Shown here piece after piece: positions 54,501 through 62,500 of a stretch of DNA of 64,000 nt. The notes below the pieces were generated by a model. It was not told where the DNA came from. It was given only the letters and a program-made list of their open reading frames with translations, and did not search any database. Each line of letters opens with the position of its first letter. The first letter of the stretch is position 1. A program made the position numbers and the translations under genes. Source of the stretch: Tritrichomonas musculus (taxonomy: Eukaryota; Parabasalia; Tritrichomonadida; Tritrichomonadidae); assembly GCA_039105265.1 (NCBI GenBank), contig JAPFFF010000038.1, positions 248,001 through 312,000 of the forward strand, in the 5' to 3' direction.

Positions 54501-57227
54501 TAAGAAAGTGAGAGCATCTTTATTCTTCCATGAAGATTTTTTAACTTCTTTGTTCTTTAATGGCAAGAATGCTGAATCCCAGAACTCATCGTTCATTTCA
54601 ATCTTATTTGTAGCTAACACTGAATCAACTCTATTAGGAAGTTCTTGGATGTCAGAAGGATAATTAAAAATAAACTCTTTTGGAGTACTTCCTCCTTCAT
54701 GATTTAATTGAGTTAAAATAATTGCAGCTCTAATGAATTTTTTAGCCTTTTTCTTAGAAATGTTGCGATAATTAAATTTGCCATCCGTAACGCAGCGTAC
54801 AAAAACTTCTGATTCGACTGAACTCTGGTTAATTAATCGAATAATTGGAATTTCTCTGAAATTACGGTTGCTAATTCTTCTCATTGCAAAATATTGTATA
54901 AATTCAATTTCATCATTATAGGATATTGGTATGTCAAAAAATATAATTTGCTTGATTTCGAACTTATCAAGAAGAGGAGAACTAATATCTCTGTTTGTTA
55001 AAACGATTCCTGATACAAACGTATCTGGAATTTTTTCTTCTTTAATATTTGTATTGATAATTCCACAAGGAATATTTCTAGATATGAGGAATGAGCGAAT
55101 AATTCTTAAAACTGACAAATTTTCAGCTACTACAAAAGTAGCTCCATTTTGAGAAAGATCCATCGAATCAAATTCAGAATTGAAAAGTTCTAAAACTGTT
55201 TGTATTTTTCCGCTGTATGAAACAACAAGATTTAAATCATGAGCATTGTTTGATGAAACATTCGCCATTGATCCAAATTTCTCTTCAAGAAGAGCTTGAT
55301 GAATACGAGGAACAATAAATGGATGAGAATCGGATAATATGAGCTCTTTTAATATAAATGGGGCGTTAGATAAGTTTGAACTTCGTGATCCTTTGGATTT
55401 AAGAAGCCTTCGGAGCCAAAAATGAGTAGAAATAGCTATTGGATTTAATGTCAAAATTACTCTTTCTTTAAAAGAAAATGGAACAAATTGTGGAAGCTGT
55501 AATGTATGAAAATTAAGTTCATCTTGTATTGAATTTGATCCATCATTATCATCATTTTCATCTTCGCAATCTTCATCATTGTTATTGATAGATCGACTAG
55601 TGTTAGTGTTTCGGATAAGTATTGTAAAAGAATTGAGTTTTTTAGATGTTGCTAATAGCGAATTTAGTAATGTTTTTGATGTTTCAATATGAATTAGATC
55701 AATTATAAAATTGCTAATTTGAAGTTTCATCATATTTGAATTATTTTTTAATTCTTCATTGAGTAAATCATTTGTTGTTAGTAGCACGTCAAACTTTGGT
55801 GAGTCATTTAGTTCGTGATAACGAACTACTGATGAATGTTTAATATAATCGACCCAATAAAGTTTAGTAAAAAGTTTCAATGCTTTTTTCCATATAGGTA
55901 GCCCTGTTTCATTTGTAATGATTATGGATGGAGATTTTAAGCCATAATCAAAATGGAGCAATTGAAGAAAAGTGACTGTTGCAGCAATACGTCCGCTAGC
56001 ATGTTCTGAAATAATTTGGCAATCACAATTATTCATTTTGCATTCAAAAAGTTGTCGAATAATACTTTCTTGAAAATCTGTTAATATTAAGCTCTTGGTT
56101 TCATTACTCTCAGAATTGGTAAAACTAACTTTAATTTCTGGAGGAACTGTTAAATTAATTTCATCTTGATTGCTATTTTGAATGCTTTTAATCTTGTTCC
56201 AATAAATGTCAAGTAAATCCTTAAACTCCTCATTATTACCAAGACAAAAAATATCTTCATCATTAAATAGAGATCGCTGAGTTTCCCATGTGCTCTCGGT
56301 TGAATGTATATTTTTCCATTGTATAAGAAATATTATATTTGATAAATTTTCGTCTTTCTTTTCGTCTTCTAAATCTTGATCGTTTTGTTGTGAATTTTCG
56401 ATTGATGGCATTGAAAAAACTCCATCGTCGCTTAGGAACTTAAATGCGTCTTCATTTGCTGAATACATTGGATTTTGATATTTAATCATTTTATCAAATG
56501 GATGATTTTTATTTGCTGGAAGCCCACTAATAAATATTGAAGGATTATAAAGTTCTGGTCGTACTTTTACATCTTGATCCAATGATTTGTGCGAAATGAT
56601 TCGATCAATACACATAATACTAGAATCATAAGGAGCATTTGATGCTTCAATGCAATTTGGAGCTATACTTGAAACAAGTTCTCCAGATTCAATAATTTTA
56701 CTATTGAATTCGGCCAAATATTTGTGTGTTAAAGCGCCTGACCGTATATCTGGTTCATCTACAAAAGATGAATGAATAGGTGCTTTGCTAACCCATTTTG
56801 CAAGATATTTCGTTGTTGTTGACCCTTCTTGATCAATTTGTTTACAATATAGTAATTCAATGGGGGGTCCATCGCCAAGAGTGCCGATATCATTGGTTTC
56901 ATCACCACTTGAATCGCTATTCTCTGTATAAATTGAATGAGAAAAATGTCGAGAAGAATGTCTTGAAATTCGAGAGTAGTGAGAATTCGGATCTATAAAA
57001 TCGCCATCTGATTCGCTCGAAAAATTTGCCCGACCACGACCTCTACCTCTTCCACGGCCTCTTCCTCGGCCACGAGGGCGGCCTCTTCCACGTCCTCTGC
57101 CTCTGGTTGGATTTTGAATATCTTCTCCTTGCGTTTGTATTTGATTTTGATTTGGATCTGGATTATTTTGTAAATTTTCAGCGTGTTCTTGAAAAGTTTC
57201 CTCTAAGTTTTCACCATCTTGATTCAT
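51516..57227 (-). CDS. CHD-type chromatin protein with degraded ATPase motifs
   Basis: 1903 residues. An RG/RGR-rich tract (about 42-68) is followed by two chromodomain-like segments: one near 120-165 (KYLAKWVSKAPIHSSF) and one near 298-322 (FLIQWKNIHSTESTWE). A SNF2 helicase-like core follows (about 380-800). Its nucleotide-binding loop reads SEHASGRIAA near 407 instead of xxxGLGKT, the DEAH box reads IDLIH near 509, and the motif VI arginine-finger region reads QYFAMRRISNR near 783. So fold is kept but ATP hydrolysis is probably lost. Near 890-930 is a SANT-like segment, near 1280-1420 a glutamine-rich tract, and near 1500-1540 a segment VSWDINCDRALIQGI typical of CHD C-terminal regions. 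The tail is lysine- and glutamine-rich. Nuclear chromatin reader or scaffold is the likely role. TCAAAATTA lies 12 bases before the ATG. Confidence 0.8.
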   Translation of the reverse strand: MNQDGENLEETFQEHAENLQNNPDPNQNQIQTQGEDIQNPTRGRGRGRGRPRGRGRGRGRGRGRGRANFSSESDGDFIDPNSHYSRISRHSSRHFSHSIYTENSDSSGDETNDIGTLGDGPPIELLYCKQIDQEGSTTTKYLAKWVSKAPIHSSFVDEPDIRSGALTHKYLAEFNSKIIESGELVSSIAPNCIEASNAPYDSSIMCIDRIISHKSLDQDVKVRPELYNPSIFISGLPANKNHPFDKMIKYQNPMYSANEDAFKFLSDDGVFSMPSIENSQQNDQDLEDEKKDENLSNIIFLIQWKNIHSTESTWETQRSLFNDEDIFCLGNNEEFKDLLDIYWNKIKSIQNSNQDEINLTVPPEIKVSFTNSESNETKSLILTDFQESIIRQLFECKMNNCDCQIISEHASGRIAATVTFLQLLHFDYGLKSPSIIITNETGLPIWKKALKLFTKLYWVDYIKHSSVVRYHELNDSPKFDVLLTTNDLLNEELKNNSNMMKLQISNFIIDLIHIETSKTLLNSLLATSKKLNSFTILIRNTNTSRSINNNDEDCEDENDDNDGSNSIQDELNFHTLQLPQFVPFSFKERVILTLNPIAISTHFWLRRLLKSKGSRSSNLSNAPFILKELILSDSHPFIVPRIHQALLEEKFGSMANVSSNNAHDLNLVVSYSGKIQTVLELFNSEFDSMDLSQNGATFVVAENLSVLRIIRSFLISRNIPCGIINTNIKEEKIPDTFVSGIVLTNRDISSPLLDKFEIKQIIFFDIPISYNDEIEFIQYFAMRRISNRNFREIPIIRLINQSSVESEVFVRCVTDGKFNYRNISKKKAKKFIRAAIILTQLNHEGGSTPKEFIFNYPSDIQELPNRVDSVLATNKIEMNDEFWDSAFLPLKNKEVKKSSWKNKDALTFLNSLLHHGLNHWPQIAAEVEKPIDEVISFGHSTLICMISQILPNRLPSFNIANALIFLELNNGNNANNGLAAFNQEFSKILSMNWKTQADLDLTLQTPIFTATGFARMVRATGKIENFFTMIENMAIIRAFLSIRTPPYIPLRFLMSVNNKYHNPDFLYSLLKAYTNCEENWPEILRQMDIANEFTVETIQVFFNQLFSAVKKDLFSFVYHMIDENKCEDLWNENLHLRPFILAFDKGPFNSSWNVSESQIIIDTLFDFEIPLTPSETEDWCEFHSITLLSDKSTEMIKTYSRYIIDNINNTPNDTPFVIGPEITNVDINEENQIPPSRSSTIIPSTPAFYQEPNILNQPPPQQQQNASSIPPASMSYVIKIQQQTPAPIPNIQNQCMHFSNIQNAQQFQQQFQTPQIQQQQFPSPQIPQQFQQTQQQIQYPMQMGMPIQTSQIQQMISLQQQQYQQQQQQFQQQQIQQQQQLQQQQFQQQLQQQKQQDQQQSQGLIQQKVRRQRKPRQKADPNAPDSQPPANQNQDPSQPPHTPRRGRPPLKSYLKTGVPTPPNSNYNSNVTPGMPNHGTERSAITFNHRNGSIIMSSLLSNRFRQMLKTMPYIRHLSRDLPKITHPMDWVPVSWDINCDRALIQGICQFGITKIFNLWEVNISAYRDHSNDDNDNQKENEPNITKINPNYFDVAMQYSLFDFAEFLPSVKKKIRFIILWNIPIRRRITFSGTPVKNIKLFYTNPAQPFHPIDDIPDKVKKPRKPRGPNKKKLLQQQQQEGQQQNPQSESNQPTEQKDQQVEQKNISTEDAKAQQKSETNKKKKNQQQTESTDTTDTPQMQTRHSGQQKNKNKQIHKKISWISDDDDHPKTKSKRRMMPVEEIPLQVISKVKKPPQQNKVEQDQDQRVVNKEENEHEIDNNINNDDEQNENEVEKQKQNKKQGKDTKSTKEKKKSKESQPEKVIKSKQKKKEEAQQKFRNISFKFDPLPEKIVLRFTPNFLDYK

Positions 57228-57593
57228 TTACAGATCCATTAATTTTGATGTCAACAAATTTTGGGGTTTTCAATTAAAGGGTCCAAAATAGAATTATCAT
57301 CAAGTTGATTGAGAGCATAACAAAATAAACTTGTTGATGATTTATTTTTAAAATTCAATTTCATATTATTGTCATATTGTGGATATAAATGAGTAACTGT
57401 GCTCTTCATCTGATCGCCTTAAAGAAAAAAAAATAAATATTTTTGATTCAATATACAATATTCAGATATACTTGTTTATATGCATAACACTTTTTTGGCA
57501 ATAAAAAAATACTCAATGTTATTTGTGGTTATTAATAATATGTATATTTCGTTTATTATAAATAGATATACCAAATAAATTTTATAATGTAAT
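57228..57593. other. Short intergenic region
   Basis: Lies between the start of the CHD-type gene and the end of the phosphatidylinositol transfer gene. Only the candidate initiator is noted. Confidence 0.5.
57240..57248 (-). promoter_or_regulatory. Candidate initiator motif TCAAAATTA
   Basis: Reads ACATCAAAATTAATGG, 12 bases before the ATG of the CHD-type gene. It differs only in the last base from the motif at three other genes. Confidence 0.5.
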
Positions 57594-58505
57594 CTAGGAT
57601 TCAAATTTTGTATTTTGCTTTTGATCTGCAAATACTTCGCTTTCAATTCTATAAATATCTTCCATGGTTAATCCATACCATTGGTCCATACAACGAATCA
57701 TTCTTCGATGAGAATCGGTAAACATTTTTGGATAGACTGAGTGTGTAATTAATTTTTCAACTGCTGTTTGAAGACCAAGCCATTTGAAATGGAACTTAAC
57801 AACTTTAATGGCACAAGTCATTTCGCCTTTATATTTTGTTGTCCACTCAGGGGGTTTGTTTGATGATGAATCATCTTCTGGAACTTCTTCATTGTCTTCA
57901 TAAATATTATCTGGAGCATTGCTACTACTTGATTGCTCACTAGAAGAGCCTTCTTTAAATTCTGGTCTTGTGAAGTCTAAGTCAGCTTTTTCGCATTTAT
58001 AACCTTTAAGTGAAAATTCACTTTTCTTTGGAATTCCATTAATTATATCAAGCCAAACAATTTTCCTCTTTTTGAGTTCTGATGAATTGAGTTTAGTAGC
58101 ATTGCTTGGGAAATCCTTCATTCCATGTTCGTATTTAACATGCTGAGACTCAATACGGAGATCAAAATCTTTTCCCATTCCAGGAACGTCATACATTGTT
58201 AAAAAATGTGGGAAGCAATTATAACTTGTTTCATAAAAATGAAGATATTTATCAGGTACTGCCCATCGGATAAATCCAGGAATCTTTGATTTAATGTGGT
58301 AAATCTTTTCTGTATGAGTTCCTTTCTCTCCTCTTATATCAGTTTTTCCACTGTTTGTCCCATCAAACTGTTCGCTTTTAACCACCTCAATTCCTTCACC
58401 ATTTGCAGTTTCACTTTTAACATACTCAAGAGCCATGAAACGATTTCCAACAATATAGTGTGCATATTCAATGGGAACAATAATACGGTATTCATAGATC
58501 TTCAT
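57594..58505 (-). CDS. Class I phosphatidylinositol transfer protein
   Basis: A 303-residue cytosolic lipid-transfer protein that exchanges phosphatidylinositol (and usually phosphatidylcholine) between membranes. The first line MKIYEYRIIVPIEYAHYIVG matches the family N-terminus. GEGIEVV, HTEKIYHIKSKIPGFIRWA (holding the Thr and Lys equivalent to Thr59 and Lys61 of human PITPalpha), WLDI and the C-terminal block KVVKFHFKWLGLQTAVEKLI with HRRMIRCMDQWYGLTMEDI all fit. Compared with the usual 270 residues there is an extra acidic, serine-rich insert near residues 185-222 (GSSSEQSSSS, EDNEEVPEDD), a possible phosphorylation region. The start is supported by the conserved N-terminus. Confidence 0.95.
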   Translation of the reverse strand: MKIYEYRIIVPIEYAHYIVGNRFMALEYVKSETANGEGIEVVKSEQFDGTNSGKTDIRGEKGTHTEKIYHIKSKIPGFIRWAVPDKYLHFYETSYNCFPHFLTMYDVPGMGKDFDLRIESQHVKYEHGMKDFPSNATKLNSSELKKRKIVWLDIINGIPKKSEFSLKGYKCEKADLDFTRPEFKEGSSSEQSSSSNAPDNIYEDNEEVPEDDSSSNKPPEWTTKYKGEMTCAIKVVKFHFKWLGLQTAVEKLITHSVYPKMFTDSHRRMIRCMDQWYGLTMEDIYRIESEVFADQKQNTKFES

Positions 58506-59084
58506 TTATAATATGTTGAGGATTTTTAATTGGTTTTAAAAAAAATGAAGTGGTCAAAATTGAAATGAATTTGAGATATCAAATATACTAATTTTCTTTA
58601 ATAGTATTTTATATTAATATTTATTTTCAGCATAACATTATTATAAATATGATTTTATAATAAATTATCTTATCTTATATTGAATAAAAACATTTTTAAA
58701 TGTTATATTGGGAGAATTTCATATAAAAAAATTAGTAATTTTTCAAAACAAATTATTCATAAAATCGACCATTTGATTGAAAAATTAAATAAAATATTGA
58801 GAGAATAATTTTTTTTTCAAAAAAAAGATTATAAATTCAATTGATTATTTATTAATTTGTGCAAAATGATCGTTCCTAAAATATTGAAAAATAATTAAAT
58901 CTAATCTATATATTTCTTAATTATAAGATTTAAAAATGTATATTAATTTTATATATAAACATATAATATATTTATTAACTAATTTGAATATTAATAAGTG
59001 CATATAATGCATATTTATTAATAAATAATTATATTTTTATATTTCTATTGAAATTATAAAAATTCAGAAGTAAAGTTAAACTTC
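58506..59084. other. AT-rich intergenic region, no gene seen
   Basis: 5' flank of the phosphatidylinositol transfer gene. TCAACATATT, a weak relative of the candidate initiator, lies about 10 bases before its ATG. Confidence 0.5.
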
Positions 59085-60198
59085 ATAAAATAATGTTCAT
59101 CTCTTACACAATTTTTTTGAATGTATTTAATTTAAAATTTTCTATGTGTTTTTTAAAAAAGTAGCTATCGGGAGATGAACATTTTTTTTTTCTCTGGAAG
59201 CATAAGTTCAGAATTTTTGAATTAAAAAAAATAAAAATAATAGAAAAAGTTTATAATTATATCGTGTTTAAACTTTAGATAAATGGTGTAAACAAGCTTT
59301 GTTCAGTATTGATTATAAGCTTGCTTGACTCAGTTCCAATGACCATTTGAATTTTGGCCATAACTTGGCACTTGTAGCTGATATCTAATAATCAAAAGAT
59401 AAATTGGGTAAATGCTGTTCTGAATCTTCTGCAATTATCGATATCCTCGCTTTTAACTCCGGGTGCTATTTTATCTGTACGTCCAAGATTTGGGAAAACT
59501 GTTTTTCTCTCTACATATGTGTAATAAAAACTTTTTATAGTGGATTCCTATTGACCTGGCATTCGTGATGCAATAAATTTCCATTATCACCCGTATAATT
59601 TTACGAGATTTATAATTTTGGGTCTTCTTTATCGGACAAACGATCCAAAGTTTTAAACTTTTTTCTTTTGGCCAATGTGAGAAAATAATATTAATTTGAC
59701 TAAAAAATAATCGTTTCTCACATTTTCAAAAGTTTACGTTATTCAAAAATTAATAAACTATTTGAAAAAAACAATGTAAAAAAATTAATGAAAAAGAATA
59801 TAAGGATTTAAATAATATTTTATTAAACCACTATTTTTATTTAATTTGGTAATGGCTGAGGATAACCGTTTATTTTTTCCAATTTTTTATACTTATAAAA
59901 TTATAACATCTTACCATTTGATATGAAATGAATATTATTTCATTAATATATATTTAATTTTTGTGAAATTCAATAAATATATGAAGATAAACATGTTTCA
60001 AATAACAAAGCAATATATGATATAATATTCTCAAATATTTGAAAGAATTTATTCAAAATAATAAGATTCAATGAAATTAAAAATCCATAAAATTTCCTCT
60101 GAAAAAAAATTGATAATATTTTTTCAATTTTTTTGAGAAAATTTATTCAATTTATTCACTTTTTCATAGAATTGTGTAAGAGATGAACATTATTTTAT
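59085..60198. mobile_element. Decayed DNA element with 29-bp inverted ends
   Basis: ATAAAATAATGTTCATCTCT followed by TACACAATT at 59085-59113 is repeated inverted at 60170-60198. An additional AGATGAACATTTTTTT copy sits at about 59174-59189. The interior holds a coding-like remnant on the minus strand (59275-59640). No target duplication was recognised. Size and structure suggest an old cut-and-paste transposon. Confidence 0.65.
59275..59640 (-). pseudogene. Broken coding remnant inside the inverted-repeat element
   Basis: On the minus strand a frame reads STIKSFYYTYVERKTVFPNL, then GRTDKIAPGVKSEDIDNCRR, and after an in-frame TGA continues LLDISYKCQVMAKIQMVIGT to a stop at 59275. Another in-frame stop lies upstream after RMPGQ. 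Base composition is less AT-rich than its surroundings. A transposase origin is plausible from its place between inverted repeats, but no family is recognised. Confidence 0.45.
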
Positions 60199-60537
60199 TG
60201 AGTTTATTTATACTCACAAAAATATATTAAATTCATATCTTGAAAATGGAAGCACAAAGAATTATACAAATCTTTATATAATCCAATTATAAAATATCGA
60301 AAAATTAAAATTTTTTTTAAAATTTTATCGACGATTTCCCTACATGAATGCCTCTAAATAATCATAAGACGGAAAAAATCAAATATGTTTAATGCAATAT
60401 TGGAGTATAAATGATATATATAATCTATTATTGTATTTTGTTTGCGATTTAAATTCAAATGTAAAGCTATATAAATCGGATAGATTTTTTTTTTTCCCCT
60501 TTTTTCCGAGATTGAATGAAGGGTAATTCTATGTGTT
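60199..60537. other. AT-rich spacer, no gene seen
   Basis: No coding frame; a T-run and C-run lie near 60487-60507. Confidence 0.5.
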
Positions 60538-61162
60538 AGAATTAGACTTGTTATTCTCCGATTCTCGAGATCGATAATTGATTGACTTTTTGATATCGAT
60601 ACATAAATATACACAGATTCTCGAGATCGATTTCAGAGATCGAGAATTTTTTTTCATATCTTTTGATATCAGAATTTTCAATTAAACTTTTTGATAAAAA
60701 TATGATCGTATTTTAATCTCAAATATTTCATAAAAAAAAATGTATTTTTGGATTTTAATCTTAAAATAAACATCAATACATTATATTATATATTTTTAAA
60801 TATTATAAAATCACAAATACCAATTATAAAAGAAGATAAATCTGTTTGAGATCTAGAGATCTCGGTAATTGATATCAAGTTTACAATTATTTTTATATCA
60901 CATTTCATATCTGATATCTTGATAATCGATAATCTCGATATCAGATTTTTAAACTGATAATCGAGTATCAGATGCAAAAAAGTGACGTTTTTGATATCGA
61001 TTCTCAAAATAACAAGTCTAGTTAGAATTAGAATTACTAACATAAAATTTAATAATTCTAATTTTATAAATATCTCGAGAATCAGTGCATATTTATTTAT
61101 CGATATCAAAAGGCTAATCAATTATCGATCTCGAGAATCGGAGAATAAAAAGTCTAAATTCA
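60538..61162. mobile_element. Foldback-like element rich in ATCGAT and CTCGAG words
   Basis: The left arm (60538 to about 60630) and the right arm (about 61070-61162) are imperfect inverted copies, each with TATTCTCCGATTCTCGAGAT or its complement. The arms and centre are built from short self-complementary words (GATATC, ATCGAT, CTCGAG), so it can fold into many hairpins. The 111-codon minus-strand frame inside (60786-61121) is composed of this repeat and is not called. Confidence 0.65.
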
Positions 61163-61473
61163 AGAGTTTTTATAATCACTTGAGACTACATTATGAAATT
61201 AATCCTTTTTTTCAAATTATGAATGATTCAAAATTCTAAGTTGAATCACTCAAAAGTGTCTGAACACAAAATTCAATAAAAAATATTGGATTCAAAAATG
61301 AAAGCTATAATTGAGCCCAAACAAACTTTACCAATTTTTGAGATAAACCCAAACAAATTTCATTGTTATTTGAAAAGCCCCCAACATAATGAAAAAATTA
61401 AATCAGCCAATTTTTAATTTAAAATATTTTATATAAAACCTTTTGTAAATGTTTCTTTTGTTTATTTCTTAAT
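61163..61473. other. AT-rich spacer, no gene seen
   Basis: Between the foldback-like element and a short coding-like segment. Nothing recognised. Confidence 0.45.
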
Positions 61474-61641
61474 ATGCCTAACCTCGATTTATCTATTATA
61501 CCGTATCAAGCAATTACTCAAGACCCAGCAAGTGGGCTACAGCCAGTATCTCTTAAATTTTATCATGCCAATGTAAAAAAAACGAAAAAGAATGTTACTC
61601 AAATTGAAATAAAATTGAAAACTTTGAGCCCACTTCAATAA
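61474..61641 (+). CDS. Short open frame, 55 residues, unknown
   Basis: Starts MPNLDLSIIPYQAITQDPAS and ends LKTLSPLQ. It has more balanced codons than nearby DNA, which suggests real or formerly real coding sequence. It could be a tiny gene or the front of a decayed one, as further coding-like pieces follow at 61740 and 62150. Confidence 0.3.
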   Translation: MPNLDLSIIPYQAITQDPASGLQPVSLKFYHANVKKTKKNVTQIEIKLKTLSPLQ

Positions 61642-61739
61642 CCATTTCGAGCCAATATTTAACATTGCTTAACACTTTTTACAATTTTATAAAAACAGCA
61701 TGAAACTTAGATAAAAAATTTTTATTATTTGCAAATAGT

Positions 61740-61958
61740 ATGGCACACAACATCGGCAGTGGATTTGTGTCAAGTCAAATCCACTTCGCAAATTTTCTAA
61801 CTCTAGGTATTTACAAGTTTATGCTTGTCACAATTAACGACTATAATTTTAACAGAATGATTTCTGGAAAACCTATCTTCTCACCGGATCTCATTAATGT
61901 AACGCAACATTGGCGAATGAGATATTATAATTCACTGCCAAGCCCAAAGAATCAATAG
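61740..61958 (+). CDS. Short open frame, 72 residues, unknown
   Basis: Starts MAHNIGSGFVSSQIHFANFL and has a mixed, protein-like composition. No family recognised. Its closeness to the 55-residue frame and to the remnant at 62150-62500 suggests they may derive from one older gene or element. Confidence 0.3.
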   Translation: MAHNIGSGFVSSQIHFANFLTLGIYKFMLVTINDYNFNRMISGKPIFSPDLINVTQHWRMRYYNSLPSPKNQ

Positions 61959-62149
61959 AACATTCACAAATTTTATCAAATCAATATAATGTGCTTTTAT
62001 TCTTGAATAGGTTTTTTGTCATAAAACTATCAATGAAATATACATATATTAATTGTATAGCCTTAAAAAAAGTTGAAGTATTGACAATTTGATTATATAA
62101 AATAAAACTTTTTTTATTTATTAACAATTGAATGAAAAGAATCTGCTAA

Positions 62150-62500
62150 ATGCAAGTATTTAAGCAATTCAGGCTCGCGGAAACTATAAGGTGCCTGCTG
62201 ATTATGAGCCTCATGTATATTATATACTTCACAAAAAATTGTTGCCTATTGCCAGCGAGCTCTCGCACTACTGATACATGTTAGAACCTTCATTTCATCA
62301 ACCATGAAGCCATTGTATACTGATCTAGGTGCTCCTAGTTCAGAAATTGATGCTGTTGTATCACTGATGCATGCTCAGGTATTGCGGTTGCTCATCGTCT
62401 TCACACATTACAAATACTAGCTCAGCAACCAGCTCGTTCTCCAATGGTAGGATGCTCTTGAAGTTGCTCCCCCATTCGCATTGTGAATCATTGTCATATC
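62150..62500 (+). pseudogene. Degraded coding-like segment
   Basis: This stretch has clearly higher GC than its flanks. In different plus-strand frames it yields protein-like pieces, such as NYKVPADYEPHVYYILHKKL near 62180-62240 and GIAVAHRLHTLQILAQQPAR near 62375-62445, separated by stops and frame changes. It looks like a decayed gene or transposon; the family is not recognised. Confidence 0.4.

Noticed and set aside
60786-61121. A 111-codon minus-strand frame
   Set aside because: It consists of the palindromic words of the foldback-like element and has no protein-like character beyond them.
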